Shown here: positions 33,964 to 41,362 of the stretch, one piece after another
Numbering within the stretch: the stretch's first letter is position 1
How the letters are laid out: the number at the start of each line of letters is the position of its first letter
NCBI GenBank assembly: GCA_016720585.1
Contig: JADKKH010000001.1
Span: 960,938-1,024,937 of the forward strand
Origin: Chitinophagaceae bacterium
GTDB lineage: Bacteria > Bacteroidota > Bacteroidia > Chitinophagales > Chitinophagaceae
Direction of reading: 5' to 3'
Length of the DNA: 64,000 nucleotides
The notes under the pieces: model-generated
What the model was told of the DNA's origin: nothing
Seen by the model: only the letters and a program-made list of their open reading frames with translations
Database searches by the model: none
Program-made: the position numbers and the translations under genes

Positions 33964-34417
33964 GCCACAAAGACACGAAGGCACAAAGAAATTAATTATG
34001 ACAGAACAAGAGCGAAGAGATAGAGAAGAGTTCCTGGCAAAGGAAATTGTTGATTGTGCTTATAGAGTTCATAAGCAACTTGGCCCGGGATTATTGGAAA
34101 AAGTATATGAAGTTTGTTTTTGCCATGAGTTAGTAAAAAAAGGAATACCATTTAAAAGGCAGATTGATATACCGATTGTTTATGATGGATTAATATTTGA
34201 GGAAGGCTTGAGGCTGGATGTATTAGTTGATGATTTGATAATTTGCGAATTAAAAGCGAAAGATGAGTTGAATCCGATATGGAAAGCTCAAATCATCAGT
34301 CACTTGAAATTAACTGATAAGCATTTGGGGTTTCTCATTAATTTTAATGTTACTTTAATTAAGGACGGGATAAATCGTTTTCGGAACTAAAACTTAGTGT
34401 CTTAGTGCCTTTGTGGC
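33964..34417. mobile_element. Inverted-repeat cassette carrying a GxxExxY gene
   Basis: The left arm 33964-33988 begins GCCACAAAGACACGAAGG and the right arm 34393-34417 ends GTGCCTTTGTGGC. As reverse complements, the two 25-base arms match at 21 positions. Only the GxxExxY gene (33998-34390) lies between. The cassette separates the aldehyde dehydrogenase from the RidA gene, which starts with TTG 10 bases after it. An empty hairpin of the same family is at 36122-36174. Confidence 0.55.
33998..34390 (+). CDS. GxxExxY protein with PD-(D/E)XK-like signature
   Basis: A 130-residue protein with the name-giving motif G31-LL-E34-KV-Y37 and the sequence EIVDCAYRVHKQLGPGLLEKVYE. A later stretch, RLDVLVDDLIICELKAK (Asp74, Glu84, Lys86), fits the D...ExK metal site of PD-(D/E)XK nucleases. 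The biochemical activity of this family is not established to my knowledge. It is very common in Bacteroidota. Here it sits between the arms of an inverted repeat inside the kynurenine cluster, with arms 9 and 2 bp from the ORF. Confidence 0.87.
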   Translation: MTEQERRDREEFLAKEIVDCAYRVHKQLGPGLLEKVYEVCFCHELVKKGIPFKRQIDIPIVYDGLIFEEGLRLDVLVDDLIICELKAKDELNPIWKAQIISHLKLTDKHLGFLINFNVTLIKDGINRFRN

Positions 34418-34426
34418 AAAAATACT

Positions 34427-34846
34427 TTGAGTAAAGAAATCATTCATACAGATAACGCTTCAAAACCCCTCGGTGCATACCCGCATGCCAGAAGAGTTGG
34501 TAATCTTCTTTTTCTTTCCGGGATTGGCCCAAGAAATCCGAAAGACAATTCTATTCCCGGTTTGGAATTAGATAATGACGGAAATATTATTAAGTATGAT
34601 ATAGAAGCGGAATGTCATTCAGTCTTTGCCAATGTAAAAGCTGTCCTGGAAGCCAGTGGCAGCAGCTGGGATAAGATTATTGATTGCACTGTGTTTCTTA
34701 CTAACATGAAAAAAGATTTCCCGGTTTATAATAAAATATACGGTGACTATTTTACTTCGGTACAGGCCTGCAGGACGACTGTAGAAGTAAAGAGTTTGCC
34801 TACACCCATTGCCATTGAATTAAAAGTGATCGCTACAATTGAGTAA
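34427..34846 (+). CDS. nbaF: RidA-family protein, probable 2-aminomuconate deaminase
   Basis: A 139-residue YjgF/YER057c/UK114 protein. RidA proteins deaminate enamine/imine intermediates; the conserved Arg (Arg116 in ACRTTVEVKSLP) is present, as are LLFLSGIGP and the C-terminal IAIELKVIATIE. In 2-nitrobenzoate and aminophenol degraders a member of this family is the 2-aminomuconate deaminase, which fits its place between aminomuconate semialdehyde dehydrogenase and kynureninase. The start is a TTG; the next ATG is far inside the domain. It overlaps no gene; kynU starts one base after its stop. Confidence 0.85.
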   Translation: MSKEIIHTDNASKPLGAYPHARRVGNLLFLSGIGPRNPKDNSIPGLELDNDGNIIKYDIEAECHSVFANVKAVLEASGSSWDKIIDCTVFLTNMKKDFPVYNKIYGDYFTSVQACRTTVEVKSLPTPIAIELKVIATIE

Positions 34847-34847
34847 C

Positions 34848-36122
34848 ATGGATTTTCAAAATACATTTGAGTTTGCAAAAAAACTGGACGAGCAGGATCC
34901 ATTGAAACATTTCCGGGAGATGTTTTATATTCCGATTCTTTTTGGGAAAGAGTGCATCTATTTTACCGGCAATTCCCTGGGATTACAACCAAAGCGAACT
35001 CAGGATTATGTGGTTGATGAACTGGAGGATTGGGCCAGCCTGGGTGTGGAAGGCCATTTGCATGCCAGAAACCCCTGGTTGCCGTACCACGAATTTTTTC
35101 CGAAGCAATTATCAAAGCTTGTTGGTTCCAAAGAAAATGAAGTGGTTGTGATGAATTCACTTACGGTTAACCTTCATTTATTGATGGTATCCTTCTACCG
35201 GCCAACAAAAAAGCGGTATAAAATTATTTGTGAAGCAAAAGCTTTTCCGTCTGACCAGTATGCTTTTGAAACTCAGGCAAGATATCATGGTTTCGATCCT
35301 GCAGAAGCTATCATTGAAGTATTACCCAGGGAAGGGGAATTCACGTTGCGGACGGAAGATATAATTTCAACCATAAAAAAACATGGCGACAATGTGGCTT
35401 TAGTTTTATTCGGAGGGGTCAATTATTACACAGGCCAGTTGTTTGATATGAAATCAATTACTTCAGCAGCACACGAAGCCGGTGCTTATGCTGGGTTTGA
35501 CCTGGCGCATGCTGCGGGTAATGTGGAGTTGCAGTTGCATGACTGGAATGTGGATTTCGCCTGTTGGTGTTCGTATAAATATTTAAACAGCGGCCCAGGG
35601 GGTGTGGCCGGTGTTTTTATACATGAGCAACATGTAGCCAATAATGAATTACCCAGGTTCGCGGGCTGGTGGGGTTATACCAAAGAGACCCGTTTTAAAA
35701 TGGAAAAAGGGTTTGAACCGATACCAACTGCCGAAGGATGGCAATTAAGCAATGCCCCGGTGTTATCGATGGCAACACATAAAGCATCGCTGGATATATT
35801 TGAAGAAGCCGGAATGGAAAGATTACATGCGAAAAGGAAATTATTAGCCGGCTATCTTCATTTTATTTTACAGGATATCAATGACCGTCAAAATGAAAAA
35901 GCACTGGAAATAATTACTCCCTCCGATGAAACGGAAAGAGGATGCCAGGTATCCATGCTGATGCTGAAACGGGGAAAAGAGATCTTTAATGAACTGACCA
36001 AAAAGGGTGTTCTGGCCGACTGGCGGGAGCCTAATGTAATTCGGGTGGCACCGGTACCTTTGTATAATTCGTTTGAAGATGTCTGGCAATTTGGAAATAT
36101 TATTGAATCAATTTTAAAATAG
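34848..36122 (+). CDS. kynU: Kynureninase
   Basis: A PLP enzyme that cleaves 3-hydroxykynurenine (or kynurenine) to 3-hydroxyanthranilate (or anthranilate) and alanine. The ATG at 34848 is preferred over a TTG at 34839 that overlaps ridA. The 424-residue protein has FTGNSLGLQP, the PLP-binding DLAHAAGN, and the Schiff-base Lys244 in WCSYKYLNSGPGG, plus GWWGY. Length is normal. It is followed at 36177 by KMO, with only a hairpin repeat in between. Confidence 0.95.
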   Translation: MDFQNTFEFAKKLDEQDPLKHFREMFYIPILFGKECIYFTGNSLGLQPKRTQDYVVDELEDWASLGVEGHLHARNPWLPYHEFFPKQLSKLVGSKENEVVVMNSLTVNLHLLMVSFYRPTKKRYKIICEAKAFPSDQYAFETQARYHGFDPAEAIIEVLPREGEFTLRTEDIISTIKKHGDNVALVLFGGVNYYTGQLFDMKSITSAAHEAGAYAGFDLAHAAGNVELQLHDWNVDFACWCSYKYLNSGPGGVAGVFIHEQHVANNELPRFAGWWGYTKETRFKMEKGFEPIPTAEGWQLSNAPVLSMATHKASLDIFEEAGMERLHAKRKLLAGYLHFILQDINDRQNEKALEIITPSDETERGCQVSMLMLKRGKEIFNELTKKGVLADWREPNVIRVAPVPLYNSFEDVWQFGNIIESILK

Positions 36123-36174
36123 CCACAAAGACTCAATGGCTTTAATTTTCTTTGTGTCTTCGTGCCTTCGTGGC
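36122..36174. repeat. Empty hairpin of the GCCACAAAG family
   Basis: GCCACAAAGAC at 36122-36132 can pair with the region ending GTGCCTTCGTGGC (36162-36174); GCCAC and GTGGC form the base. The arms resemble those of the GxxExxY cassette but enclose no gene. The hairpin overlaps the last base of the kynU stop and ends 2 bp before the KMO ATG. Confidence 0.6.
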
Positions 36175-36176
36175 AA

Positions 36177-37517
36177 ATGAAAAAAGAAATTACCATAGTT
36201 GGTGCCGGTTTGGTAGGCTCCCTGTTATCTATTTACCTGGCCAAACGAGGCCACAAAGTACGCATCTATGAACGCCGCGGTGATATGCGGCGCGCCAAAG
36301 TGGAAGCGGGCCGTTCCATCAACCTGGCCTTAAGTGATCGGGGACTGTTGGCCCTTGAAAAAATAGGACTGGCAGATGAAATACGAAAAATAGCCATTCC
36401 TATGCATGGCCGTTTTATTCATAACCTGGATGGGACAACGGCTTTTCAGCCCTATGGAAAAGAAGGACAGTATATAAATGCAGTTTCAAGGGGAGAGTTA
36501 AATAAAAAGCTGATGGACCTGGCAGGGGAAGAGGGCATTGAAATATTTTTTCATGAAAAATGTTTACACATCAACTGGAAAGAGAACGAGGTTGGGTTTA
36601 TCAATACAAAAAACGGGGATACCACCGATGTAAAATCAGATATCATATTCGGTGCTGATGGTGCTTTCTCAGCCGCGAGATTACAATACCAATTGAACCA
36701 TGACAGATTTGACTATCATCAATTCTATATTGATTGTGGCTATAAAGAATTGACGATACCGGCTGGTCCGGATGGAGAATTTTTATTGGAAAAGAATGCC
36801 CTGCATATCTGGCCCCGGAAAGAATACATGCTGATTGCGTTGCCAAATCCCGATGGAAGTTTTACCTGCACCTTGTTCTTCCCTTTTTCAGGAGAGCAAT
36901 CTTTTGAAAATTTAACTACCGAAGAAAAAGTGACCACGTTCTTTGAAAAAACGTTTCCGGATATAGTGCCGTTAATCCCTGATCTCAACAAACAGTTCTT
37001 TCATAACCCGGTTTCGTCCCTGGTCACGGTAAAATGTTTTCCCTGGATCCGGGAGGATAAGTTTGCGTTGATTGGGGATGCGGCACATGCTATCGTTCCT
37101 TTTTTCGGGCAGGGTATGAATTGCGGTTTTGAAGATTGCCGCATATTGGATGAATTGATTGGACAACATGGCGATGATTGGAAAATGATCCTTCAAAAGT
37201 ATCAAACATTGCGTAAACCTGACGGGGATGCCATTGCTGATATGGCGATTAATAATTTTACGGAGATGCGGGACAAAACCGCCGATCCTAAATTCTTATT
37301 GCAAAAAAAGATAGAAGCAAGACTTCATGAAAAATATCCGGATAAATGGATACCGGCTTATTCCCAGGTCACTTTCAGCCCGCATATCCGGTATTCGGAA
37401 GCACTTGAACGTGGACAGAAACAAGAATCCATAATGCAGGAGGTTATGAAACTGGTGGGCATTGAAACAAAATGGGATGAAGAAGAACTGTTGGGTTCCA
37501 TAATCGATAAGATATAA
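36177..37517 (+). CDS. kmo: Kynurenine 3-monooxygenase
   Basis: An FAD monooxygenase that hydroxylates kynurenine to 3-hydroxykynurenine with NADPH and O2. The ATG at 36177 gives MKKEITIVGAGLVGS; five upstream residues from an alternative start belong to the repeat. FAD motifs are GAGLVG (residues 9-14), YERRGDMRR and GDAAHAIVPFFGQGMNCGFED. The product-binding and KMO-specific SINLALSDRG is present. The 446-residue length is usual for bacterial KMO. It is the last kynurenine gene of the plus-strand unit. Confidence 0.95.
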   Translation: MKKEITIVGAGLVGSLLSIYLAKRGHKVRIYERRGDMRRAKVEAGRSINLALSDRGLLALEKIGLADEIRKIAIPMHGRFIHNLDGTTAFQPYGKEGQYINAVSRGELNKKLMDLAGEEGIEIFFHEKCLHINWKENEVGFINTKNGDTTDVKSDIIFGADGAFSAARLQYQLNHDRFDYHQFYIDCGYKELTIPAGPDGEFLLEKNALHIWPRKEYMLIALPNPDGSFTCTLFFPFSGEQSFENLTTEEKVTTFFEKTFPDIVPLIPDLNKQFFHNPVSSLVTVKCFPWIREDKFALIGDAAHAIVPFFGQGMNCGFEDCRILDELIGQHGDDWKMILQKYQTLRKPDGDAIADMAINNFTEMRDKTADPKFLLQKKIEARLHEKYPDKWIPAYSQVTFSPHIRYSEALERGQKQESIMQEVMKLVGIETKWDEEELLGSIIDKI

Positions 37518-37528
37518 AGATGCTGTTG

Positions 37529-37594
37529 CTGGTTTCTTGTTTCTGGTTAGCTTTGCGACCAGTTTTACCAGTAACCAGAACCCACTAACCAGTT
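37529..37594. repeat. Hairpin repeat of the CTGGTTTC family
   Basis: TTCTGGTT (37541-37548) pairs with AACCAGAA (37573-37580), and CTGGTTAG (37543-37550) can alternatively pair with CTAACCAG (37585-37592). It fills the gap between KMO and pyrF and ends at the base before the pyrF ATG. Confidence 0.6.
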
Positions 37595-38395
37595 ATGACC
37601 CGCAAGCAGCTTATTGAACAAATCAGAAAAAAACAATCCTATCTCTGTGTGGGTTTGGATACCGACATTACAAAGATCCCCAAACATCTTCTAACTGAAC
37701 CTGACCCGGTCTTCGCTTTCAACAAAGCAATCATTGATGCAACAAAAGATTTATGTGTTGCATACAAAATCAATACAGCATTTTATGAAGCTCTTGGCAT
37801 AAAAGGCTGGGAGGCGATGGAGAAAACAGCTCATTACATCGGAACTGAGTATTTCAAGATAGCAGATGCCAAGCGGGGCGATATTGGCAATACTTCTGAC
37901 CAGTATGCCAAAGCCTTTTTCGAGACCCTGCCTTTTGATGCGGTAACGGTGGCTCCTTATATGGGTGAAGACAGTGTGAAGCCCTTTTTGCAACACAAAA
38001 ACAAATGGGCCATTGTACTCGGCTTAACTTCAAATCAAGGGGCCAATGATTTTGAACTGCTTCACACCGGTGGCGAATTTTTATATGAAAAGGTTCTGGA
38101 AACCGTTTCATTGTGGGGAACTGAAGAGAATTTAATGTTTGTGATCGGTGCCACACGGGCAGGTGAGTTAAGCAATGCCAGAAAACTAACCCCGCATCAT
38201 TTCTATCTTATTCCGGGTGTGGGGGCTCAGGGCGGTAGTCTTAAAGATGTTTCTAAAGAAGCCTTGAATACCGATTGTGGTATTTTAGTGAATGCCAGCC
38301 GGGCAATTATTTATGCTTCGGGGGGAAAAGATTTTGCAACGATGGCAAGAACAATTGCGAAGGAATACCAGCTGGAGATGGCACAGTACCTTTAA
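37595..38395 (+). CDS. pyrF: Orotidine 5'-phosphate decarboxylase (type 2)
   Basis: PyrF makes UMP from OMP, the last step of pyrimidine synthesis. The 266-residue length and the motif FKIADAKRGDIGNTSDQYA (catalytic Lys and Asp) define the longer type 2 form. SYLCVGLDTD at the N terminus and the phosphate-binding LIPGVGAQGG and ILVNASRAIIYA are present. It follows KMO through a hairpin repeat; the association with the kynurenine genes is probably positional only. Confidence 0.95.
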   Translation: MTRKQLIEQIRKKQSYLCVGLDTDITKIPKHLLTEPDPVFAFNKAIIDATKDLCVAYKINTAFYEALGIKGWEAMEKTAHYIGTEYFKIADAKRGDIGNTSDQYAKAFFETLPFDAVTVAPYMGEDSVKPFLQHKNKWAIVLGLTSNQGANDFELLHTGGEFLYEKVLETVSLWGTEENLMFVIGATRAGELSNARKLTPHHFYLIPGVGAQGGSLKDVSKEALNTDCGILVNASRAIIYASGGKDFATMARTIAKEYQLEMAQYL

Positions 38396-38473
38396 GTTTT
38401 TATTTTCCCTTTCTTTTTTAATACCTCGAATCCAATACACATTCTGAACAAGCACTTGCAATAATAAATTTCA

Positions 38474-38905
38474 TTAATTAGCATCTTTTTTTGGTTTCCC
38501 TGGCACAAAACTACCTGTAGCCTCACTAAACCAGGGTACAATATCAGTGATAAAAACACCCGCTGCAACGGCCGGGTCTGTTTTTACATAGCCCTCTGCT
38601 TCCTCTTTTGATTTACAGTCTAAAATAAAAAGACCCCGCCAGGTAAATTCGTTTTTACCAAAAGGGCCTGCAGCTTTAAGAATGCCATCGTAATACAATC
38701 GTTCCATATTTGAAAAATGGCCCGCAAAGATCTTATTACGTTGCGCAGTATCCGTAATTTCTTTGTCACTCGGCCCGGTTTTTAATATGACCAGCCAGAA
38801 TTGTTTAATTTTTTGTTCCGGCTTTTTCGCGGAAGAATCTTTTTGGGAAAAGGCTGCCTGGTGAAATAGCACCAGGGTTATGATCAGAATAAATATTTTT
38901 TTCAT
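38474..38905 (-). CDS. Secreted YCII-domain protein
   Basis: A 143-residue protein with signal peptide MKKIFILIITLVLFHQAAFSQ. The rest resembles YCII-related dimeric alpha/beta barrels: FWLVILKTGP, then HFSNMERLYYDGILKAAGPFG and LFILDCKSKEEAEGYVKTDPAVAAGVF. Such domains have weak enzymatic or ligand-binding roles; a secreted version is unusual but frequent in Bacteroidota. It is a single gene, convergent with pyrF. Confidence 0.8.
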   Translation of the reverse strand: MKKIFILIITLVLFHQAAFSQKDSSAKKPEQKIKQFWLVILKTGPSDKEITDTAQRNKIFAGHFSNMERLYYDGILKAAGPFGKNEFTWRGLFILDCKSKEEAEGYVKTDPAVAAGVFITDIVPWFSEATGSFVPGKPKKDAN

Positions 38906-39063
38906 GAATCTCTATTTTCACCCAAAGTATAGTTTTTTTTAATAAAAAAAATGGCAAAATGATAAATGGTATAGAGGAATCGTATGCGGAAGATGAAGAT
39001 TGTTGTAACTAAAACCCGGTCAATTGACTTCAAACAATCAACTGTAAACTACAAACTTTCTAA

Positions 39064-39071
39064 TACCTTTG
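39064..39071 (+). promoter_or_regulatory. -7 box of gcdH
   Basis: TACCTTTG matches TAnnTTTG exactly and lies 22 bases before the ATG at 39094, in the 188-bp gap after a divergent gene. Confidence 0.55.
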
Positions 39072-39093
39072 TGTCAACAAAAAAGATTGCTCT

Positions 39094-40278
39094 ATGGCGG
39101 CCCGTTCAGACCTTTTTACCAGCCCGGATTATTTTAAAGTAGATGAGTTGCTAACCGAAGAACATAAACTCATCCGTGAGTCTGTTCGCAGTTATGTAAA
39201 GAAGGAAATTTCTCCCATCATTGAAGCGTATGCACAACGGGCGGAGTTTCCACAACAGATCGTAAAACAATTGGGCGACCTTGGTTGTTTCGGACCAACA
39301 GTTCCTATAGAATATGGTGGTGGTGGCCTCGATTATATTTCATACGGATTGATGATGCAGGAACTGGAACGCGGAGATAGTGGTGTTCGTTCCACAGCTT
39401 CAGTGCAGGGTTCGTTGGTGATGTTTCCGATCTATCAGTATGGTAATGAAGAACAGCGAAAAAAATATTTACCCAAACTGGCCAGTGGAGCATGGCTGGG
39501 TTGTTTTGGATTAACAGAACCCAATCATGGCAGTGATCCATCCAATATGCTGTCGAATTTTACAGATGCAGGTGATCATGTAATTCTGAACGGTGCAAAA
39601 ATGTGGATCAGTAATGCCCCCTTTGCCCAGGTGGCCGTAGTGTGGGCAAAGAACGAAGCGGGTGAAATACATGGATTGATCGTAGAAAGGGGCATGGAAG
39701 GTTTCACCACACCTACTACGCATGGCAAATGGAGTTTACGGGCCTCGGCCACCGGTGAATTGGTATTTGATAATGTAAAAGTTCCGAAAGAAAATATTTT
39801 ACCGAATGTAAAAGGATTAAAAGGTCCGTTGGGTTGTTTAACCAAAGCACGGTATGGTATCGCCTGGGGTGCAATCGGGGCTGCCATGGATTGTTATGAT
39901 ACGGCATTACGGTATTCGAAGGAACGGGAGCAATTTGGTAAACCCATCGGTGCATTCCAGCTGCAGCAAAAAAAACTGGCAGAAATGATTACCGAAATAA
40001 CCAAAGCGCAATTACTGAACTGGCGCCTGGGTGTATTAATGACTGAAGGTAAAGTGACTCCTCAGCAGGTGAGTATGGCCAAAAGAAATGCCTGTGAAGT
40101 AGCTACTAATATCTGCCGCGATGCAAGACAGATGTTAGGGGGTATGGGTATCACCGGTGAGTATTCGGTTATGCGCCACATGATGAACCTGGAAAGCGTA
40201 ATAACGTACGAAGGTACTCATGATATTCATTTATTGATAACAGGAATGGATGTAACGGGGTATAATGCTTTTAAATAA
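39094..40278 (+). CDS. gcdH: Glutaryl-CoA dehydrogenase (acyl-CoA dehydrogenase family)
   Basis: A 394-residue FAD enzyme that oxidises and decarboxylates glutaryl-CoA to crotonyl-CoA. The segment GDSGVRSTASVQGSLVMFPIYQYG contains the Arg typical of glutaryl-CoA dehydrogenases, which holds the distal carboxylate. Other motifs: GCFGLTEPNHGSDP, MWISNAPFAQVAVVWAK, the QLGG-like DARQMLGGMGITGEY, and catalytic Glu373 in YEGTHDIH. It may degrade lysine or tryptophan carbon; the kynurenine cluster ends 1.6 kb upstream. A consensus promoter precedes it. Confidence 0.88.
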   Translation: MAARSDLFTSPDYFKVDELLTEEHKLIRESVRSYVKKEISPIIEAYAQRAEFPQQIVKQLGDLGCFGPTVPIEYGGGGLDYISYGLMMQELERGDSGVRSTASVQGSLVMFPIYQYGNEEQRKKYLPKLASGAWLGCFGLTEPNHGSDPSNMLSNFTDAGDHVILNGAKMWISNAPFAQVAVVWAKNEAGEIHGLIVERGMEGFTTPTTHGKWSLRASATGELVFDNVKVPKENILPNVKGLKGPLGCLTKARYGIAWGAIGAAMDCYDTALRYSKEREQFGKPIGAFQLQQKKLAEMITEITKAQLLNWRLGVLMTEGKVTPQQVSMAKRNACEVATNICRDARQMLGGMGITGEYSVMRHMMNLESVITYEGTHDIHLLITGMDVTGYNAFK

Positions 40279-40284
40279 GATTTT

Positions 40285-40442
40285 GCCCCTGTCCCTGCCG
40301 GTTGGCGGGGAACTTAGTTAAAGCAGTCATTATATTTTTTCAGAGTTCGTTAAAGATATTGGCTGAATTTCTCTGAAAGAATAAAAATTAATCACCCTTA
40401 TAAAAAAAGAATTTTCCAATCACCCTTTAGGGAATAGGAAAA
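40285..40442. repeat. Two hairpin repeats between gcdH and aroK
   Basis: The first (40285-40316, GCCCCTGTCCCTGCCGGTTG then GCGGGGAACTTAG) is the same family as the reverse complement of 25895-25923. The second is TTTTCC (40412-40417) with GGAAAA (40437-40442) and an inner CCCT/AGGG (40423-40432). The rest of the 192-bp gap is AT-rich without other features. Confidence 0.6.
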
Positions 40443-40470
40443 CTTAGATTATAGGGTTAAAAGCAGGGGT

Positions 40471-40977
40471 ATGAAAATCTTCCTCATTGGTTTTATGGGT
40501 TCCGGAAAAACACACTGGGGCCGTTTACTGAGTGAAAAACTCAGCTTCCCTTTCTTTGACCTGGATGAACAGGTAACCGAATATGCCGGCAAATCCATTC
40601 CTGAATTATTTGAAACAGAAGGAGCGGAGCAATTCCGCATGATGGAAAAAGATGTGCTCCACATTATTTCTGAAAGTCATGATAGTTTTGTAATGGCCTG
40701 CGGGGGAGGTTCTCCCTGTTACTTCAATAATATTGATTACATGAAACAGGCCGGCACCACCGTTTGGATAAATACCCCGCTGGATACTTTGTTTGAGCGA
40801 CTTGAAAAAGACAAAGACAAAAGGCCCCTGATCAAAGGGCTTTCAGGCGGGCAATTGCGGACTTTTATCGGGAAAAAATTTTCTGACCGGAAAATTTATT
40901 ATGAACAGGCAGATGTGATGGTGGATGAACAACCGGTGCATTTGGATCATTTGATTGAAAAAATATTTCATGCATAA
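40471..40977 (+). CDS. aroK: Shikimate kinase
   Basis: A 168-residue P-loop kinase that phosphorylates shikimate in aromatic amino acid synthesis. The Walker A is GFMGSGKTHWG (residues 8-18), the shikimate-binding DLDEQV is at about 31-36, GAEQFRMMEKD contains the conserved Arg, MACGGGSPC is the substrate loop, and the lid has KDKRPLIKG. Normal length. The next gene overlaps its end by 8 bp. Confidence 0.93.
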   Translation: MKIFLIGFMGSGKTHWGRLLSEKLSFPFFDLDEQVTEYAGKSIPELFETEGAEQFRMMEKDVLHIISESHDSFVMACGGGSPCYFNNIDYMKQAGTTVWINTPLDTLFERLEKDKDKRPLIKGLSGGQLRTFIGKKFSDRKIYYEQADVMVDEQPVHLDHLIEKIFHA

Positions 40978-41362
40978 AAAATTCCTCGCAATAGCAGCAG
41001 TTACCGGCGGACTGGCGGTAGCGTTCGGGGCTTTTGGGGCTCATGGCCTTGAGGGCATAACGAAAGATGAAAAAATTCTTCATGGATTTCAGACAGGAGT
41101 ACAATACCAGATGTATCATTCGTTGGCTTTATTGGCGGTGGCTCTGTTGTTTGACAAACTTCCTCTTGCCCAGGTGAAATGGGCCGGTTATTGTTTTATT
41201 ACCGGGATCATCCTTTTCTCCGGTTCTTTATACCTGCTGACATTTTTTAAAATTCAGGAAAGCCCTGCGGTTAAATATGCCGGCCCCATTACACCTTTGG
41301 GTGGGGTTTTCTTTATTGCCGGCTGGGTTTGTCTTTTACTGGCTGCTATAAAGCAGAAATGA
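40970..41362 (+). CDS. DUF423 family membrane protein
   Basis: A 130-residue membrane protein with four predicted helices. The ATG at 40970 (MHKKFLAIAAVTGGLAVAFG) overlaps aroK by 8 bp and is preferred to an upstream TTG. Family motifs are FGAFGAHGLEG, GFQTGVQYQMYHSLALL and TPLGGVFFIAGW. The family (YgdD in E. coli) has no proven function. Its TGA abuts the stop codon of the convergent kinase gene with no base between. Confidence 0.88.
   Translation: MHKKFLAIAAVTGGLAVAFGAFGAHGLEGITKDEKILHGFQTGVQYQMYHSLALLAVALLFDKLPLAQVKWAGYCFITGIILFSGSLYLLTFFKIQESPAVKYAGPITPLGGVFFIAGWVCLLLAAIKQK

Noticed and set aside
32088..34390. Four-helix-bundle and GxxExxY genes as toxin-antitoxin or pathway components
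   Set aside because: Neither has a toxin or antitoxin signature or a partner gene, and they are separated by a pathway gene; repeat-linked cassettes explain them better.
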